From Chionis minor (Eukaryota > Chordata > Aves > Charadriiformes > Chionididae): a DNA stretch of 64,000 bases. The DNA is taken from contig VZSF01006623.1 in assembly GCA_013398295.1 (NCBI GenBank), positions 581,984 to 645,983 on the forward strand. Reading direction: 5' to 3'. Shown piece by piece: positions 40,001 through 55,000 of this stretch; position 1 is the first letter of the stretch; each line of letters starts with the position of its first letter. Position numbers and translations under genes: made by a program. The notes beneath the pieces are model-generated. The model searched no databases. It was not told where the DNA came from and saw only the letters and a program-made list of their open reading frames with translations.

Positions 40001-43000
40001 AGTGATGTCCTTGGAGTAATAGTTAAAGGCATAATATTATGCACATAGGAGCTCCATGTATACATGATATTGTAATTGGTTTGGAATATACATTGAAAAA
40101 AAATTTTAACTGTGTAACCAGGTTTCTTGTTCCTGCTGCTCAGTCCCTCAGCACAGTGGGCAACTTCCCAGAGGTTTGAGAAGTGTTTCTAATTAGGCTT
40201 ACCCTGTCCAATCCAATACCTTTATCATCACTATAAAGAAACTGTTGTAATGTACCCTCTCTGTGACTTCTGTTTATTTTAGTTTTCACAAGATTGGACA
40301 TGGCATTTCACAAATCTTCTGTGGATCTAATGTCCAGAATTATACTTGTGTCCTTAGTGACACCACCCACATCAATAGCAACTCTAATCCTAATGGTGCT
40401 TTTAATGGCCTGGTCTGACTCTTGCCCCAGGGCATATTCAAGGCTTTTAAGTTTGTGCAGAAACATTGACTAAGATCTGTCAGGCTTTCTGATTCCTTAA
40501 TATGTTTTAAAGTAAGTTCCATTCTGGATGGATAGATATATATTTATTATTCTTTCATTACTTTTAATGTATAAATATCTTCTTTTCTCCTGGCACTTAT
40601 TTTCTCTATTGCAGGCTTCCCATGTGCATGTTACTTAAAGGTTTTTGCGTGTTTAAGAGTCTGCTGCTACTTGAGCATTAATACAAAATGTTACATTTGT
40701 GTCGTTTGAAGATCTGAAACTTTGTGAGAGATAGCTCTCTACTCCTTTCCTGATGAATGCTTACCTTAGGAATACTTCCTTCAAAAGAACATTGCTCCCA
40801 AAATCTAGCAGTGAATTGTAAGCTTCTTTTAGGAGATTTCATGCCCCTGAATGTATTGTGAGGGTGGTGAGGGAACAAGACACCACTGACCATGGAAAAG
40901 TATGGAAGATATAGGAGCTGCTGGGAAGCGTGAGTGGGAATATTTAACTGTGTGGCATTATTTTGAGAAGACCATGGGCATTGAACTATTTAGTCTTACT
41001 AGTGTGCTATGTGTTGCATCCAAGGTTCTAACTGAAGTGTTGAATCCAATGAACAAACACGAAAGTTGTTACAACTTTTTCTTTAGCAGGTTTGCTGGTA
41101 GCATATGTAAATCATTGTTGTGAAATGTTGTTTGAGGGTTAACCTTAGAGTTTGGTAGTTAATTTTAGAGTAGAGATTGGCTGAGAAAATATGCTGCTTC
41201 CATTTCAGTTGCTGACTATGTTCAGAGCTTCATGTTTCCAAACTGTTCTTGGTTCAAGGGATATGATAGAGAGAGATTTAGGTGGAGTTTTTTGAGTGTG
41301 GAACCAGTGATGATTGATTTGTGATAATTAGTTCAGGCAGAACAAAGTTGGTTGTAATGTTACCAATTGGAAGTTATTACTAGAAGCAGTATAGTTATGG
41401 TTCTGTAATATTTTAAGTGATGATAATATCCTAAGAGATAATTGAGCTGACTTCAGTTACAGATTATGAATCTGTAGAGAACACCTTGTGGTCCTCAACA
41501 ATGAAAAATGTTCACTCTGAAACAAACACTTGAATTCATGATGTTGTGATTACTTAAATTTTTTTAATAGAATCTTGAGTGGAAATACAATTATCTTACT
41601 TTCCTGGCATGGAATTGATGGGGGGGAAATTTTTTTTTTCTTAGTCTGGAAGAGGATTTTATGGAAGAAAAAACACTGAAGAAGGGCTGATACATTACTG
41701 AGAGTAGAGTACACCTCATCCTCACTGATACTGTCCTTCTGAGCATTAGTAGCTTGATTCATGTATTATATGTACGGTCAGAAGCCCAAGCAGAGTAGCC
41801 AAAATACATCTATTACATCTTATACTGGAGTATCTTGAAAGCATACACAAATAGAAGTTTTCTGCAGTTATTTTTATTGCTCACTAGTATTGGTGCATAT
41901 TTATGTTTGTGTTGTGGGTTATTTTCGGTATCCACTGATAAGGGGGAGGGGGAAGATGGGACATGTCTTAAAATATGCCTCTTGTATGGCATCCTGTGAA
42001 GTGTTCCTTCAGTTTATAAGACTTTATTTTCAAGCAGGCCATCCACAAGCTGTCTTTCACTTCTCTGATTCAAAGAATAGTGCTCACAGGACAATCTTAG
42101 ACCTGTAGGATTTTTATCCTCTTATGCCTACAAGCTAAAGTGCTTTTCAGACTGTTGCAACTGCAAAGGTTGAAGTGTCAGATGCCTGGTAAACTTTTTG
42201 GCTGGACCTTGGTTTCTTCTCTGATCTCCCTGGTTTTGTATTGATAGGTACAGAACTTCATGTCCACTCTTGCATGTCTGCTTGCTGTCCCTAACACCAA
42301 CTAAACATACATGCAATACTTCCTTTCACTCCTCTTTGCATCCTTCTCTCCTCCTCTCGCTTATTTTCTGGGGTTTTTGGCACACTATAGGAAACGGCAC
42401 CTGGATGCAAATGACAGCTTTACAGTAAATTTACAAATTTCAAAATGTAACTTAGAACAAAATGTGAAGCTATTTACAATTGGTTGAATTCTTTGAAAGA
42501 TTTTGCTTTGAAAAGGCAGACAAAATTCTAGACAAAGTAGTATTTTGGGGGGTATTTAATCTATGATACATCTCTTCAGTTCCAAAATAGGTCAAAATAT
42601 AGTTTATAAGATGCGTGTAAAACTTCTAACTATTTTTTAAGAGGAAGTGTGTCTTACTGTCTGATGCAGTTGGAGGTGATCAGATATTTGTAACTATTAC
42701 CCACTGGTTTTCACTAGCAGTGTCCATTTATTCATGTGGAGGAATTTAGTCTCAGGACCTGAGCTACGTATTCAGTGTTGCTATAAATTGTAGATACAAA
42801 CATTTAAAAGTTGAGCATTCTCTTGCAGGAAGTTAAAAGCCGATGTTTTGCTCACTGTCGCTGTGCTCGCTGTTTCATAGAGATGTGACAGTGCCCTCTC
42901 TTGGCTTTTCTAAATAGTTTTGGGATTTTTTTTAAAAAGAAACAATACTGCAATAATTTAAGGGGTACAATAAAGAGTAAAAATTATCTGTTGACACTAG

Positions 43001-46000
43001 TCTGACTTAAAAGACATGTAAGGGACAAACAGAATAGAATGCAACAGTTTGTAATGTTAATGTCAACCCATTTATTTGTTGTGCCTTTATTTTGGATGTA
43101 ACTTTCAAAATACCCTTCTTGTGCTCAATGTCTTTGTCCATGTCAAAAGTTTCTGTAAATGTGCTTGTCACAAGATTCTGGTTGTGCAGGGTTTCAATTA
43201 ACTATTTGGGGTAAATCCAAATGTAGTCTCCCAGATAATAGGGTGTTTTAAATACTGACTGCAAAGATACTTTCTGTCAGTCTTGATTGTTGTATGTCCA
43301 TTTGTTTGCAAAGCAGACACTGTCCATGCAATCCGGCACGATTCCCTGGAAGCTGCCCAGGATAAACTAATCAGAGAGCCCCCCCTGGTGTCTGAAAGTG
43401 TCCTCGGATATTAAATTTATATCAATCACAGGAAGTCTTGGCGATCAAGCTAGTCACTTTTTCCCTTCACATCTGGACGTAAATTATTTTTTTGTTGCAA
43501 AGGTCACAGGAATCATGGGTAGGGCATGGAATGAGGGCCACAGAAAACATGGGAAAGGAAGAATAAAACTGTATTTCCACCTTTTTAGAAATGGTTATTT
43601 TTAAGTGACCTGGAATGATGCCAAACTATACAACAGTTTTTTTTAACTTGAAGTTTACATATGTTGCTGAATTAAATGTGGCTTAAAGATGCTTTGTTTT
43701 GGAACTCTTTGCCATTAGATCTCATCTTGGCATTTATAAAAGAGCTTTCTCCTGGCTGCTGAGAACAATAACTTTATGCAGGATGGTTTTAGAAATAGAC
43801 TACATCTCTCTTCTCGGAGGGGTTTAACTGCACCTTAGTCTTTCTTTTGGCACTACTTAATTTCCCCTGTTTTCCCCCTTTCAACCCTTCAGCCGTGCAC
43901 TCTGAGTTCTTCTGTAGCTAATGCTGGCATTATATTTTTTTTTAGTAAGTTTGCATCTTTTCATGCATTTTCCAATCTTACTTTGCTTTAAGAAATGAAG
44001 GAAATGCTTCATTTTATGCTTTTCCCCCCCTCAACTCCCCATCAAGCCTCTCAAACAAGTGCTTAAGGAGGGGTTATAAAAACAAACAGAACCTTTCCAT
44101 TCAACTCCCTGCCTTTCCATGCTTCGGACAAGGGGACTAGTGTGCTGAAAGCTGCGAAGCGCCATAGCCTGTGCCCTTGGCCGTGTGGGGGTTTTTCAAC
44201 GTTTATGTTTGCGTGAATGGTAAAAAACCCCATCAGAAGCAGAAGTTTGAGGTGCACTTAGCATAAATGAATTTGTAAAACCTTAAGTGCTGTTGTTTGT
44301 AACTACTGCTGTGTTCTTGCATGCTTTTTTAAAATACAGATAGATTCTCTTAGCTTGCTGATTATTTATTCAGTCATGTAGCTTACTCTCTTTAGACAAA
44401 AAGTTGAATAAAAAACATACATCAGAATCTGACAGCAGGAATTCGCATGCTGAGAATCCAAGGTTAAGTCCAGGAATTTTATTCTCTTTTAACAATTACC
44501 TTCTGTGTCCCCTTGCAGACTTAAGGAGATCTCATTCTTGCTTCTGCTGTTTATAACTCCCAGTTCCAAGATCTTGGCTATCCTTATGCCAAACAAAATT
44601 GAACGGGTATTGCTTGAATACTGCTTTGTGCCAACTCCTGCGTGGACAGAGGGATGACTATTAAGCATCTTGATTTTTCTTCCAGTCATTCCTTTCAGGT
44701 TCAGAGTTGGTTTTTAAGCAGCAAATGCCCTCTCCACATTTTATTATAAGATCATTAAATCTCTCCTACAGTTTAATTGATTTCACTTCATGGTGTGGTT
44801 TGTAAGTTGAATGCAGTCATCTTACAGGGGTTGTTTTGCCTTCTGAAACCAGTTGTATGATTTACTTTTAACAGTTAAGTAAATTTTCAAACTTTGGTAC
44901 AATAGGTGTAAACAGGTAACTTATTTCAAAAACACTGCAAGGTATGTAGGGAGAGCAGAGGCCACTAGGTTTCCTTTCACTGGTATTTCATTACTGTTGT
45001 GTGCTATATTGCTCTATAACAAGAGAGCTGTTTTTCAAACATTCTCTGTATGAATGATGACTTAGGCCTGGTCGCACTCTGAGGAGGTTGCTGAGCTTAC
45101 AGTTGAACATTACCAGTTTGAGATAATTTAAAAAAAAAAAATCCCATATTGACTTTAATATAAGTGATACAGAAAAATTGCATCCTTTTTCCAAGTTAGT
45201 TTTTTCTATGAACTCTCATAGAGACAGCCTGAGCTCCTTATAGTATTTGCATTGCTTTAATCGTAATATAGAGTGCTCTGCAGCCTTTCTTCTTTTGCTC
45301 TTTCCCCTTAAGATTCACCAGGAAGTCTGTTTCCTAGCTTGAATTTATTTATCTCCCTTCAGTCTTCGTGTGATTTTTTTTTTTTAAAAAAAAAACCTAA
45401 AACCTGTTTGATAAAGATATTCTTGAGTTTCTCTTGTAGTGCTTGTAATTAAAAAAAAAAAAATCTGCTTCTGATTGAGTTATAAAGCTTCCTGTAAGTA
45501 ACTATACACCATACAAACCTGTAAGCCATATCTAGTTGGGGGAGCGATCAGCTTTGACTCTAGTGGTTTGTTTTGGATTTTAACTTGACCAAAAGCCATT
45601 CTTATTGGACTGAATCCAGCTGTAATGTAATCCCTAGTTTCTCGTCTGTATTCTTGAAGATTAATAGAATACTAAAACCTTCTTAAAGATAACTTAAATG
45701 TGTTGTATAGTGTCCTCAGGGTAGCTTCTGCACTAAACATGTTTTCTTTCCTACCCTGTAGAGGTATCTCATTAAGTGAGATGCACACTAGTGTCATTAT
45801 TAAGTTTTCATGTGTTTCTCAGTTTTGATGCTAATCTTCATGTGTGTTAATTTTTTTCCCTTTGCAGCACCAATGTGGTTATGAATTATTCAGAAATAGA
45901 GTCTAAGGTTCGAGAAGCAACCAATGATGATCCATGGGGACCTTCAGGGCAACTCATGGGAGAGATTGCCAAGTAAGTGATAATTTGGCTCAGTGATGAA

Positions 46001-49000
46001 GAAAAGAAAGGTGCGTTTTATACAGGAATGTGAAATTTGCTGCTAAATAAACTCTGTGGTATGCTGACTGATAATGCGGCAAAGCTGCTGTAAATCAGTC
46101 TTATTTTTTAATGCATAATCTTATAATGTATGGAAAACTGCTAAATAAAAAATGAAGTAAAAGTATTTTGTAAATTATTGATTTTTATTTATGTAGCTTC
46201 AGTTCTTTAACACATCTGGCTTTTTTGGAGTGTTTATTTTCAAATTGTTTTCTTGTGAGTTTTCCAAGCAGAGCAAAACATGTCGAATTCTTCCTTGAAC
46301 TTTTTTCTGTGAAAATGTCTTGGGAAGTTGCATGTTTGACTAATTGTAGGGATTATTAGGTATTCCTGTTAAATATTATTTTCGTTATAAATTAGTGAAG
46401 GCTCTTTTACTACCTCATATTTTTAGAATTACTCTTTTTTTGTAGTACTGGTATGTAAATTTCTTCTATATGACTAAGAAATAGCTTTTTCCCTTGGAGT
46501 GACAGCAAATGTGAATGGGCTTAGATCAAGCCTGCCATCTACTGTCAGCTCTGAGTCTTAACAAGCTATTGTGGCAAACCATGGAGAATAAAATTTATTG
46601 ATTCCTTTTTGTGTAATTCTTTAGGGCTACGTTTATGTATGAACAGTTTCCAGAACTTATGAACATGCTTTGGACTCGAATGCTGAAAGACAATAAAAAG
46701 AACTGGAGGAGAGTTTATAAGGTGTGTATGTGTATGGACTGGAACTATTCAAGACTGTGTTGGTCTACAGAGGACATAATGCTTGTTGCTAGTGTAATGT
46801 TCTGATGTAGCGTCTTGTTTAGATACTGCTCATTCATTTACTCCACTATAACCTAAACTGCTTTCCTAACTATGTGCTTTACAATTCTGTTACTGAAGTC
46901 AAAGATGTCTTTCAAATGCTATATATGAAAAAACAAAAAATTTCTGGGTTTAGAAGTGTGTCTAAGATGCTACTTAATAAGCATAATAGAGCAATTATAT
47001 TTTGCTGATATTCAAGTACTGGAGTAGCATTCACATTTTAAATCTACCCAAAGGAGTTGTTACGGCGCTCCATGAGAAGCAAGTGATAAGTTACTGTGCT
47101 ATCAGGAAAATGTTTTTGAAGGAATTCAAGAATACCTGAAAAAAAAGGAAAGCAATCTTAATTTTCTGCTAATTCTTAATTCTCTAAAAATTGTAGCTAG
47201 GCTTTGAGTGGACCAAATTTTCTTGCAGATCTTATCATGTGAGGCTTTTATGTCCTACTTGTGTTTTGGAAAAAGAACTGAATCATTTGCATTTTTCTTG
47301 TCTTTGGCTAATTAGCATGGTACAGAAACTTTTTGCTTAAGATTATATCATGCTGCACTTAGTGGTGTTCAGTGTTCACTGAATTATGCAAATATAACCT
47401 CGTTTTTTAGAACTGATGTATTAGACTAGCTTGAATTTTGTTTTTCTTGATGTGAGGATTGTAACAAGACAACATTCATTCTAAGGCATGGTTTGTACTT
47501 TTCACAGGTGCTTGATGTTTTGTATTCATAGTAATTGTTTTCCCTGAAGTACAATATAAATTAATGTTTAATGCTATCACACATAACTACTTAATGTTAT
47601 AAAGACTACTTGGAATTGCTTATCAGGTTTGGATAGGTTGAAATATGATGATAGTTTTAGCTGATACAGGCACTGCTTTGGAGAAAGTGCATTCATTTTT
47701 TTTCTAGATAGAAATCATCAACATAAAAAATTGCAATTAAAGTACTACTAAAACTTCATTTGTTTTGTTGCTTGCTTAAAATTGTACTGAAGTGCAGTTT
47801 TGGATATCTATTGCATCCTGCACAAGGCTGATAGTATTTCTGTAGGAGTTACTTTTCAACAAAAATAGTGGAATTTTGGAATATTGTGAACAAAAGAGGC
47901 AAAAGAAAATGCTTCATTTAACAGGGTTAACTTTTTCTCTTACACTGCTACTGCTGTCTTTTAAAATAAGCAGTAGCTTATATGAGTAGCTACTTATGAT
48001 TTAATAATAACAAATTAGACTTTGACAAATACAGTTTTCATACTCTAAAGAGCAAGAGGTGCATGGGGGGAAGACACTGATTTTTCTATGTGAACCCATA
48101 TAATAAGCATTTATTGAAAAAGGGAAAGACTTATTACTTACAAATTTGGGGAGGGGGGTGGGTTTGTTTTTCTATTGCTTTTTTTTAAAAAGAAAAAAAG
48201 ATAGAGCTTTTGTTCTTGCAATCATAAGGTGCTTTGTATTTTTATAGTCTTTGCTGCTCCTAGCTTACCTCATAAGGAATGGATCAGAGCGTGTTGTTAC
48301 AAGTGCCAGAGAACACATTTATGATTTGCGATCCCTGGAAAATTACCACTTTGTAGGTGAGCAATAGAAAAATCTTATAAGCAAATTAAAACAGTGGTTG
48401 GAGTTGTCAGTCACCTGAACCAGCTTAGAAGCTTCCCCAGTCTAATTAGAATGTGACTGTTGCCAGTTGTGTGAAGAGTGCAGAATCCAAGACGTGGGAC
48501 CCTAGAGTATTAATTAGTGAAGACAAGAACTTGCAGAAAAGACTGGCTAATAACAACAGAACCAACACAACATGAGTGTTCGGGTTTATATTAAAATATG
48601 CACTAGAGACTGGTCCCCTGTGGTGTCCGTAAAGGAATAGCTTTAATCATATGGGAAGAAAAGGTTAGAGCTCCAAAACACACACATCTGTTTGAAGCTG
48701 GGGTTTTTTTCCTCCCACCAAATAATATTTACAGTGCAAAGGCAGCAAGGCCAGTGTGTGTTTTGAATGTGAAAAAGGCTGGGAAAGGAGCACATTTAGC
48801 TTGTACACATCCCGACTGAAAGCAATTTTTCAAAAATTCAGTTTTGCAATAATTCTGGATTCTTGCAGTTTAACTTGCAAAAGCTGTACTAAAAAGACTG
48901 AGGAAAAGAGGTTATATTTTGAATGATTAAAACAGTTAGTTAGAGAATGTAATTTCTGTCTCAGTCTTTGTTAATCTTTTGAATGGGTCAGCAGCAGTTA

Positions 49001-52000
49001 GACATTTCTAAATACATCATTCAGTGAAAACTTATCCTTTAAGGATGAAAATTTATGTTGAAACAAAATATTTGGTCCCTTTTAAACATTAGTAGCTGTA
49101 AGATCTTTGACTGCTGTGTTCATAATTCAAATTTTCTTATTAGTTTGATGTTCAGTATTATGGCCTCTGATTTATTTTTTGTTTTTCCCACCTCTTCCAT
49201 CCATTGTCTTTATTCTGCATTATCTATACAGATGAAAATGGCAAAGACCAAGGTATAAACATACGCCAGAAAGTAAAAGAAATGGTTGAATTTGCTCAAG
49301 ATGATGATCGACTTAGGGAAGAAAGGAAGAAAGCCAAGAAGAACAAAGACAAATACATTGGAGTTTCTTCGGACAGTGTTGGCGGGTTCAGATACAGTAA
49401 GTACTAGGATTTTATGGTCAAGATTTGACAGTCTCTACTTCTAACTTGGCTCACGTAACACAGATAACTTAAAGAAATTCTAAGATGCCCCTTTAGATGT
49501 GTTTTCTTTGTATTTCTTTAAAGCCAACGATACTATTTTAAAATAAATCCTGCACATCTTCCCCCCACATACAAATTTAAATTACTTCAAAAAAATCTTT
49601 AATTTTTTTAGATAATAAACTAACTAAAAACTTATACAACTGATATTAAAGCATTGACTTAGCCAAAACTTAGCTGTCTTGGTTTTATCCATAGGCAGAA
49701 TGTCATTTTGAAATGAATGCTGCTGTAACAGAAGTAAATAAATAAATCCCCTTGTAAGTCAGGGTTTCTTAGTCAGTCTTCAATTAAAGAAAAAAGTGAT
49801 GATGCTTTCCACCCACCACAGCGCAAGAATTGCTTCACCTACTCCTGTCAACCTCGCTTAGAACCATTGGTTAATTTGGGTTAGGGCTTTTAGGGCAGTA
49901 ATACTGTTTGACCCAAACAGCGTAGATATTATATGCCATTAAACTTTCTGGTTTTGCAAGTAATACTGTTTGGAGACTTGAAAGGTATTAGTGGATAATC
50001 TGTATGGATTCTGACATCTGTCAGGTCTGACTTTATAAATATATGCACTAAGTACCTTGTAAGTGATGTAGCTTGTGTGTCAAGAGTTTACCAATCCAGT
50101 TGTTACTGTCTCAGTTCGAGTGTTTTTAAAATCTTGTTTGATTAGTACTATAGGTCCCTTGTGGTTTCAAAGCAGCACTCTTGGAGGTAATACCAGGCTT
50201 ACTTTGTGTAGACATATGAGGCTTGTAGCTGGATGTTGGTAGCACAGGAGACCCGTGTGCAGGCTGGAAGTTTGGTGTGCCAGTGCTCATCCCTAAATCC
50301 TGCAGCTGCCAGTGAAGAGGTCATAGTTAACTTCAGAAAGGAAGTTCTGCACTTTTTGTTTTTTAAAAAAACTTTTAAAGTACGTATTGTATATTTTAAA
50401 AAGAAGTGTGTGAAGGGTCACTTGGTCATCTGCTTCCTCATAAAAATCAGAAACCTGCCATCAGATTTTCAAAAGTCAAAGATTCCAAAAATTAAAGCAT
50501 TCGTCAATCATGAGTCTCAGCCATCATGGCACAGGGTGCCAGTCCTATGTCCAGCTTGGGTATGGTACTTGAATAAGACCTTCATTACTATTTAAAAACA
50601 TACATGCACAAAGCAAACAAAAAATCCACAGCAAAAAAACCCAACGCCCTGAATACTGTGGACAGGTAGTCTGATGTACCCTTGCTTCTGGAAATAAATT
50701 CACCAACTTCGCAGAGGTGACCAACGTTCTTCATGCGTGCAATGAGTTCTGTCGGGCTATTTGCATCTTCAGCGTAGTGTGTTTGCAAGATCTTGGCCTT
50801 AGAGGATTTAATGCCATCAGCTTGTTTTTTAGAGAGGATACGGTTTTCTCAGACAGCTTTGACTAGGTAAAGGTGCACAACCAGTACTGGTTTGCTTATC
50901 GAGTCCAAGTGTGCAGCTTCCTCCTTGCTCCCCAGTCCCTGCCATAATGTGTAGCGGGGATCTGAGCTTGAACTGGCTTTTATGTCTGATGTATCCCAGC
51001 ATGTTGTCCATGATCCAGCTGTCAGTCTTGAGATGTTTATCTGTGTGTTCGTGTGCCTGAGTAAATCCTTGGCTGCTTTTATTAGGGGACAAGTCCCCAG
51101 GTCACAATGGCACAAAGCTCTGGTTTGCTCAAATCAGTGATTTCTCTGGGAGAAGGGTTTGGTATAAGGTCTGAATAGTAACTGTGTGGAACTTGAACCT
51201 GTCCCTCTCTGGTGCTGTGTGTGTGTTTCACTCCTCTTCGCTGTGAACCTTAAACTTGAAGTTGCTCGCTTCTGGTTTTGACAGGTTACTTCTCTGTATC
51301 CTCCCTTTTCCTTATAGGCAGAGTAGTTGAAAATCCCTATCTCCATGGCAGGATGTGTCTTGTTTTATTATATTCTTTTAGACTTCTGCTACCTGCTTGA
51401 AATCCTGGTGATTCTCTTTTTAGGGAAGTACTTATGAGTCACTGCATTTCTGCTTTAAGTACATGTCCCTCTGTTCTTTCACTGAGCTTATCTTTTGACT
51501 TGCTCTATACAGAGTCGTGATCTATCCCTATGTGCTGGGTAGAAGTCCTTCTCCATATGCTCTTCAGTTATCATTCAATTTTTTAAATTAAAGGACTGTC
51601 TCCTTTGTCTTGTATTTCATTTCAAGGGGTTTTTAATTATCCCTTTGTTTGTTGAGTAAAGTTTAAAAAAAAAAAGAAGTCTTTCTAGCAGCACAAAACA
51701 AACTTTATCCTAGGTCAGACTTCTAATCTAAAAGATTCTGGTTATTCAAATAAAATGCTTGTATTTTCAGAGTTTTCCCTAGTTCTTTTTGTCCTGAAAA
51801 TACCAAGCTATTTGGATTTTTTGATTTTTTTTTTAAAAAATCCTATCACACAAGGAAACCTCAGGCAATCTACATAAAAATGCTTGAGAGCCTGACATAA
51901 ACTGAAATACAGCTATTTTATTCTCCTGCAAAATTTAACAGGAGCAAATTTCTTAGCAATTTCTTCTTGTCCAATGATAAAGATCTCACTGAGTAGCTTG

Positions 52001-55000
52001 CTGATTTGTAACAAGTTTTCTACTTTGGAAAAATTTTGTCTGTCCTTTATGGATCTAAACAAATATAATTGGAGATTTACACATACCTCTTCAGTAAGGA
52101 AATATGTCCTCTAGTTTATGGTGTTATTAGACAGATAGGACTCAAATTTTGTACCTTGTAGTGCTGGAATCCATTTGGCTTTTATTAAAAATGGCTTAAT
52201 TGAGTATGTCTTGAGTATTACCTGAACTATAATATAATTTGTATGTAATTTGAATGAATTAATTTTTCACCTTTCTTCCTTTCTGCTACTCAGTTTTACT
52301 TGGCTTAAGTAAAAAAAAAAACCACTAGTGTTTCACATTTTTCAGTAGTACAAAAAGCCCCTTGTTTTATGTGTGATGGCCCAAAATATAAAATGTTTGT
52401 CAAAAACTGTCGTCTAGGAACTGAGCTATATTGGGTTGTTCTATATATTTTCAGCAGAAGATCTGATAAAAGATCACAACACAAGTTCTTGAAGTGTGCT
52501 GTGCTTCTGATAGTTAGGTCTTTGTTAAAATGTAAGTGGTATTTTTTTCGTTTAAATTAAACTCAGGTTGGCTGGGTGTGTATAAACCTAGGCTTAAGTT
52601 TTTTTTAAACTTTAAGGAGATTGTACATCAAATGTACTTAAAGTAAAACTGTCAACTGTTTGTAAGCTAAAATACTAGTGTGGAGGTCTTGAATGCTTGA
52701 TTAGAAAAATTTTTTTCATTTCTTGATGATAGCGTTTAGTAAAGATATTCATGGTACTCACTGGCTGCTGAAAAGGTGAGTTGCTGTATTGCCTCGTCTT
52801 ATTTCATCTCTTAAAGGGTTTTTTTAATCACCACGTGTGGAAAAGAACAGAAAGTTATAATGCATTGCACACTTACCTCTTTCAGTATTTTGGTACTATG
52901 CTTTTATGTGTTCGTGAATGTCAATGTATTAAAAAAAAGGGCGGGGGTAATCCAAAACCAAAAAAACTGTCTACAGCAGAGCACACCTCTGAGCATACAG
53001 CTTGGCCAAGAATGGAGTATCATGCATTAAGTGACTGTTACAAAGTTGGTATGTCCCATATCTGATTAGCTGCTTACGCAGCCAGGGTTGATTGTGCCTC
53101 TTGTGCTTCTCCAACAGTGTCCTGATGTGCTGTGCTGTGCAGCGTATTAGGATTGTGTCATTGTCATAAACAAAAGTCTTTGAATCTGCATTCCTGCCAC
53201 TTAATGATTGGCATTACATGCTGTGCCTTGCTGTAATAGTGTTGATTCAGCACTGTGGGAGCTTTCAGTTTGCTTTGAAAACTTGTAAGATTTGTGTATG
53301 TAGGGCAGGGGGGCTTGAGACTGATTCCAAAAAGACCACAGGCATTTTTTTTCTGTTATCTTTAGTATTTCTTATCTTAATGCCTTACACAGGTGAAAGA
53401 TACGATCCTGAGCCCAAGTCAAAATGGGATGAAGAATGGGATAAAAAAACAGCTTTTCCATTCAGTGATAAGTTAGGTGAGCTAAGCGACAAAATTGGAA
53501 GCACAATTGATGATACCATCAGCAAGTTCCGAAGGAAAGATAGAGAAGACTCTCCAGAAAGGTGCAGGTACTGGAGTTATACTAACACGAATTTATTCTG
53601 TGAAATTGCTATTATAAAGCTCTTTGATATTGCTGATTATTAGTTACAATACTCTGCCATTCTTTTTGTCTGTATGGAAGCATGTTTGGGTTCAATACCT
53701 GCTTCCTGGACTTGTTATGCAGCTCTTACTGGCCTTGGGGAATAATGGAGCTCTGTCAATAGTTAACTGCTTTTGGCTGCCTTCCATTACTACTCCTAGC
53801 CTAGATAGCTGCTGGCAAAGTAGTGAATTCAGCTGAAATTTCCTAAGCTTTTCCTCATCTCAGCAATTCAGCGGTCATCTTTGCGCCAGTATACTTGGGC
53901 CTGCCATTTAATGCTACGGTTACCCTGAATGCTAAAGTGCCAAAGAGGAGGAAGATGTAAAATTGCTTAGACCTACCTTGACGGGGTGCTTCTTCCCTGA
54001 GCTAATCTCGGGAAGAACAGACTGCAGGTGATTTATTTCAATATTTTTTTTTAAAAAAAGTGAATTTCAGTTGAACCTTCTCAAGAAACTTGTATGTTAC
54101 ACCTGCCCATTAAATTTTTTTCAGTACGGAAGGAAATCTACCCAGCTTTGCCTGCAGAAAGAACTTTAAGTAACTCACACTTCAACAGGTGCCTCGAATT
54201 TTATGATCTGAAGATGAAATTCGTACTTAACAGAATCTGAAATTGCTGTAGAGAAAATGCTCAAGTACATAGAAATAATTCCCTTTTGGGAAACAACTTA
54301 AAATTCAAGAGATTTGATTAATACTTTTTAACAGGAATATCTTCAGATACATTCACACACATATCTTTATATATATCTACAAAAATACCAGTGTACATGC
54401 CCACGTGTGTGTATTATAGAAGTCAAGCAATTTTGCACAGAAACAAAAAAAATAATTCTAATGGTAGAGTTTCTGAGAAAAAGGCAGTATGGTTGTCTTG
54501 CTAGGGCGTTAATAAACCATAAAACTGGTATTCTCTGCACGCATCAGGGTTCCCTCTTAGAACTTACTATCAATAGACTACAAAGAGAAGGGATCAGAAG
54601 AAAAGTAAACAATTTCAAATTTAACAATGGTATATTGCTGTATGCTTTTCTGTACTTACCTTTCAAAAGCAACTTGTCACATGATGTCTGTAAAGCTCCC
54701 TGTCCACATGTAGATGATGTGCAGTGAACGCTTTTTCTTATTTCTTTTATTTCTGAATGGCTCCTGGTCTCTTGCTTGTGCTGATACAAACTCTTGCACC
54801 TTCCAGTGTTTTAGACAGTCTGATCTTTATGAAAAACAGCTAATTTTGAGGACTTCTCCACTGTACATCCCTACCCCAAGTTACACTGATCTTTTTCTCT
54901 GGTTGATGTTATGTTTTTCATCTTTGTTTTGGTCTTGTAAGCCTTGTTCCTTTTTTTTCCTTCCACTTTTTTGGTAAATGTCAGGTGTGGTATTTGTATC

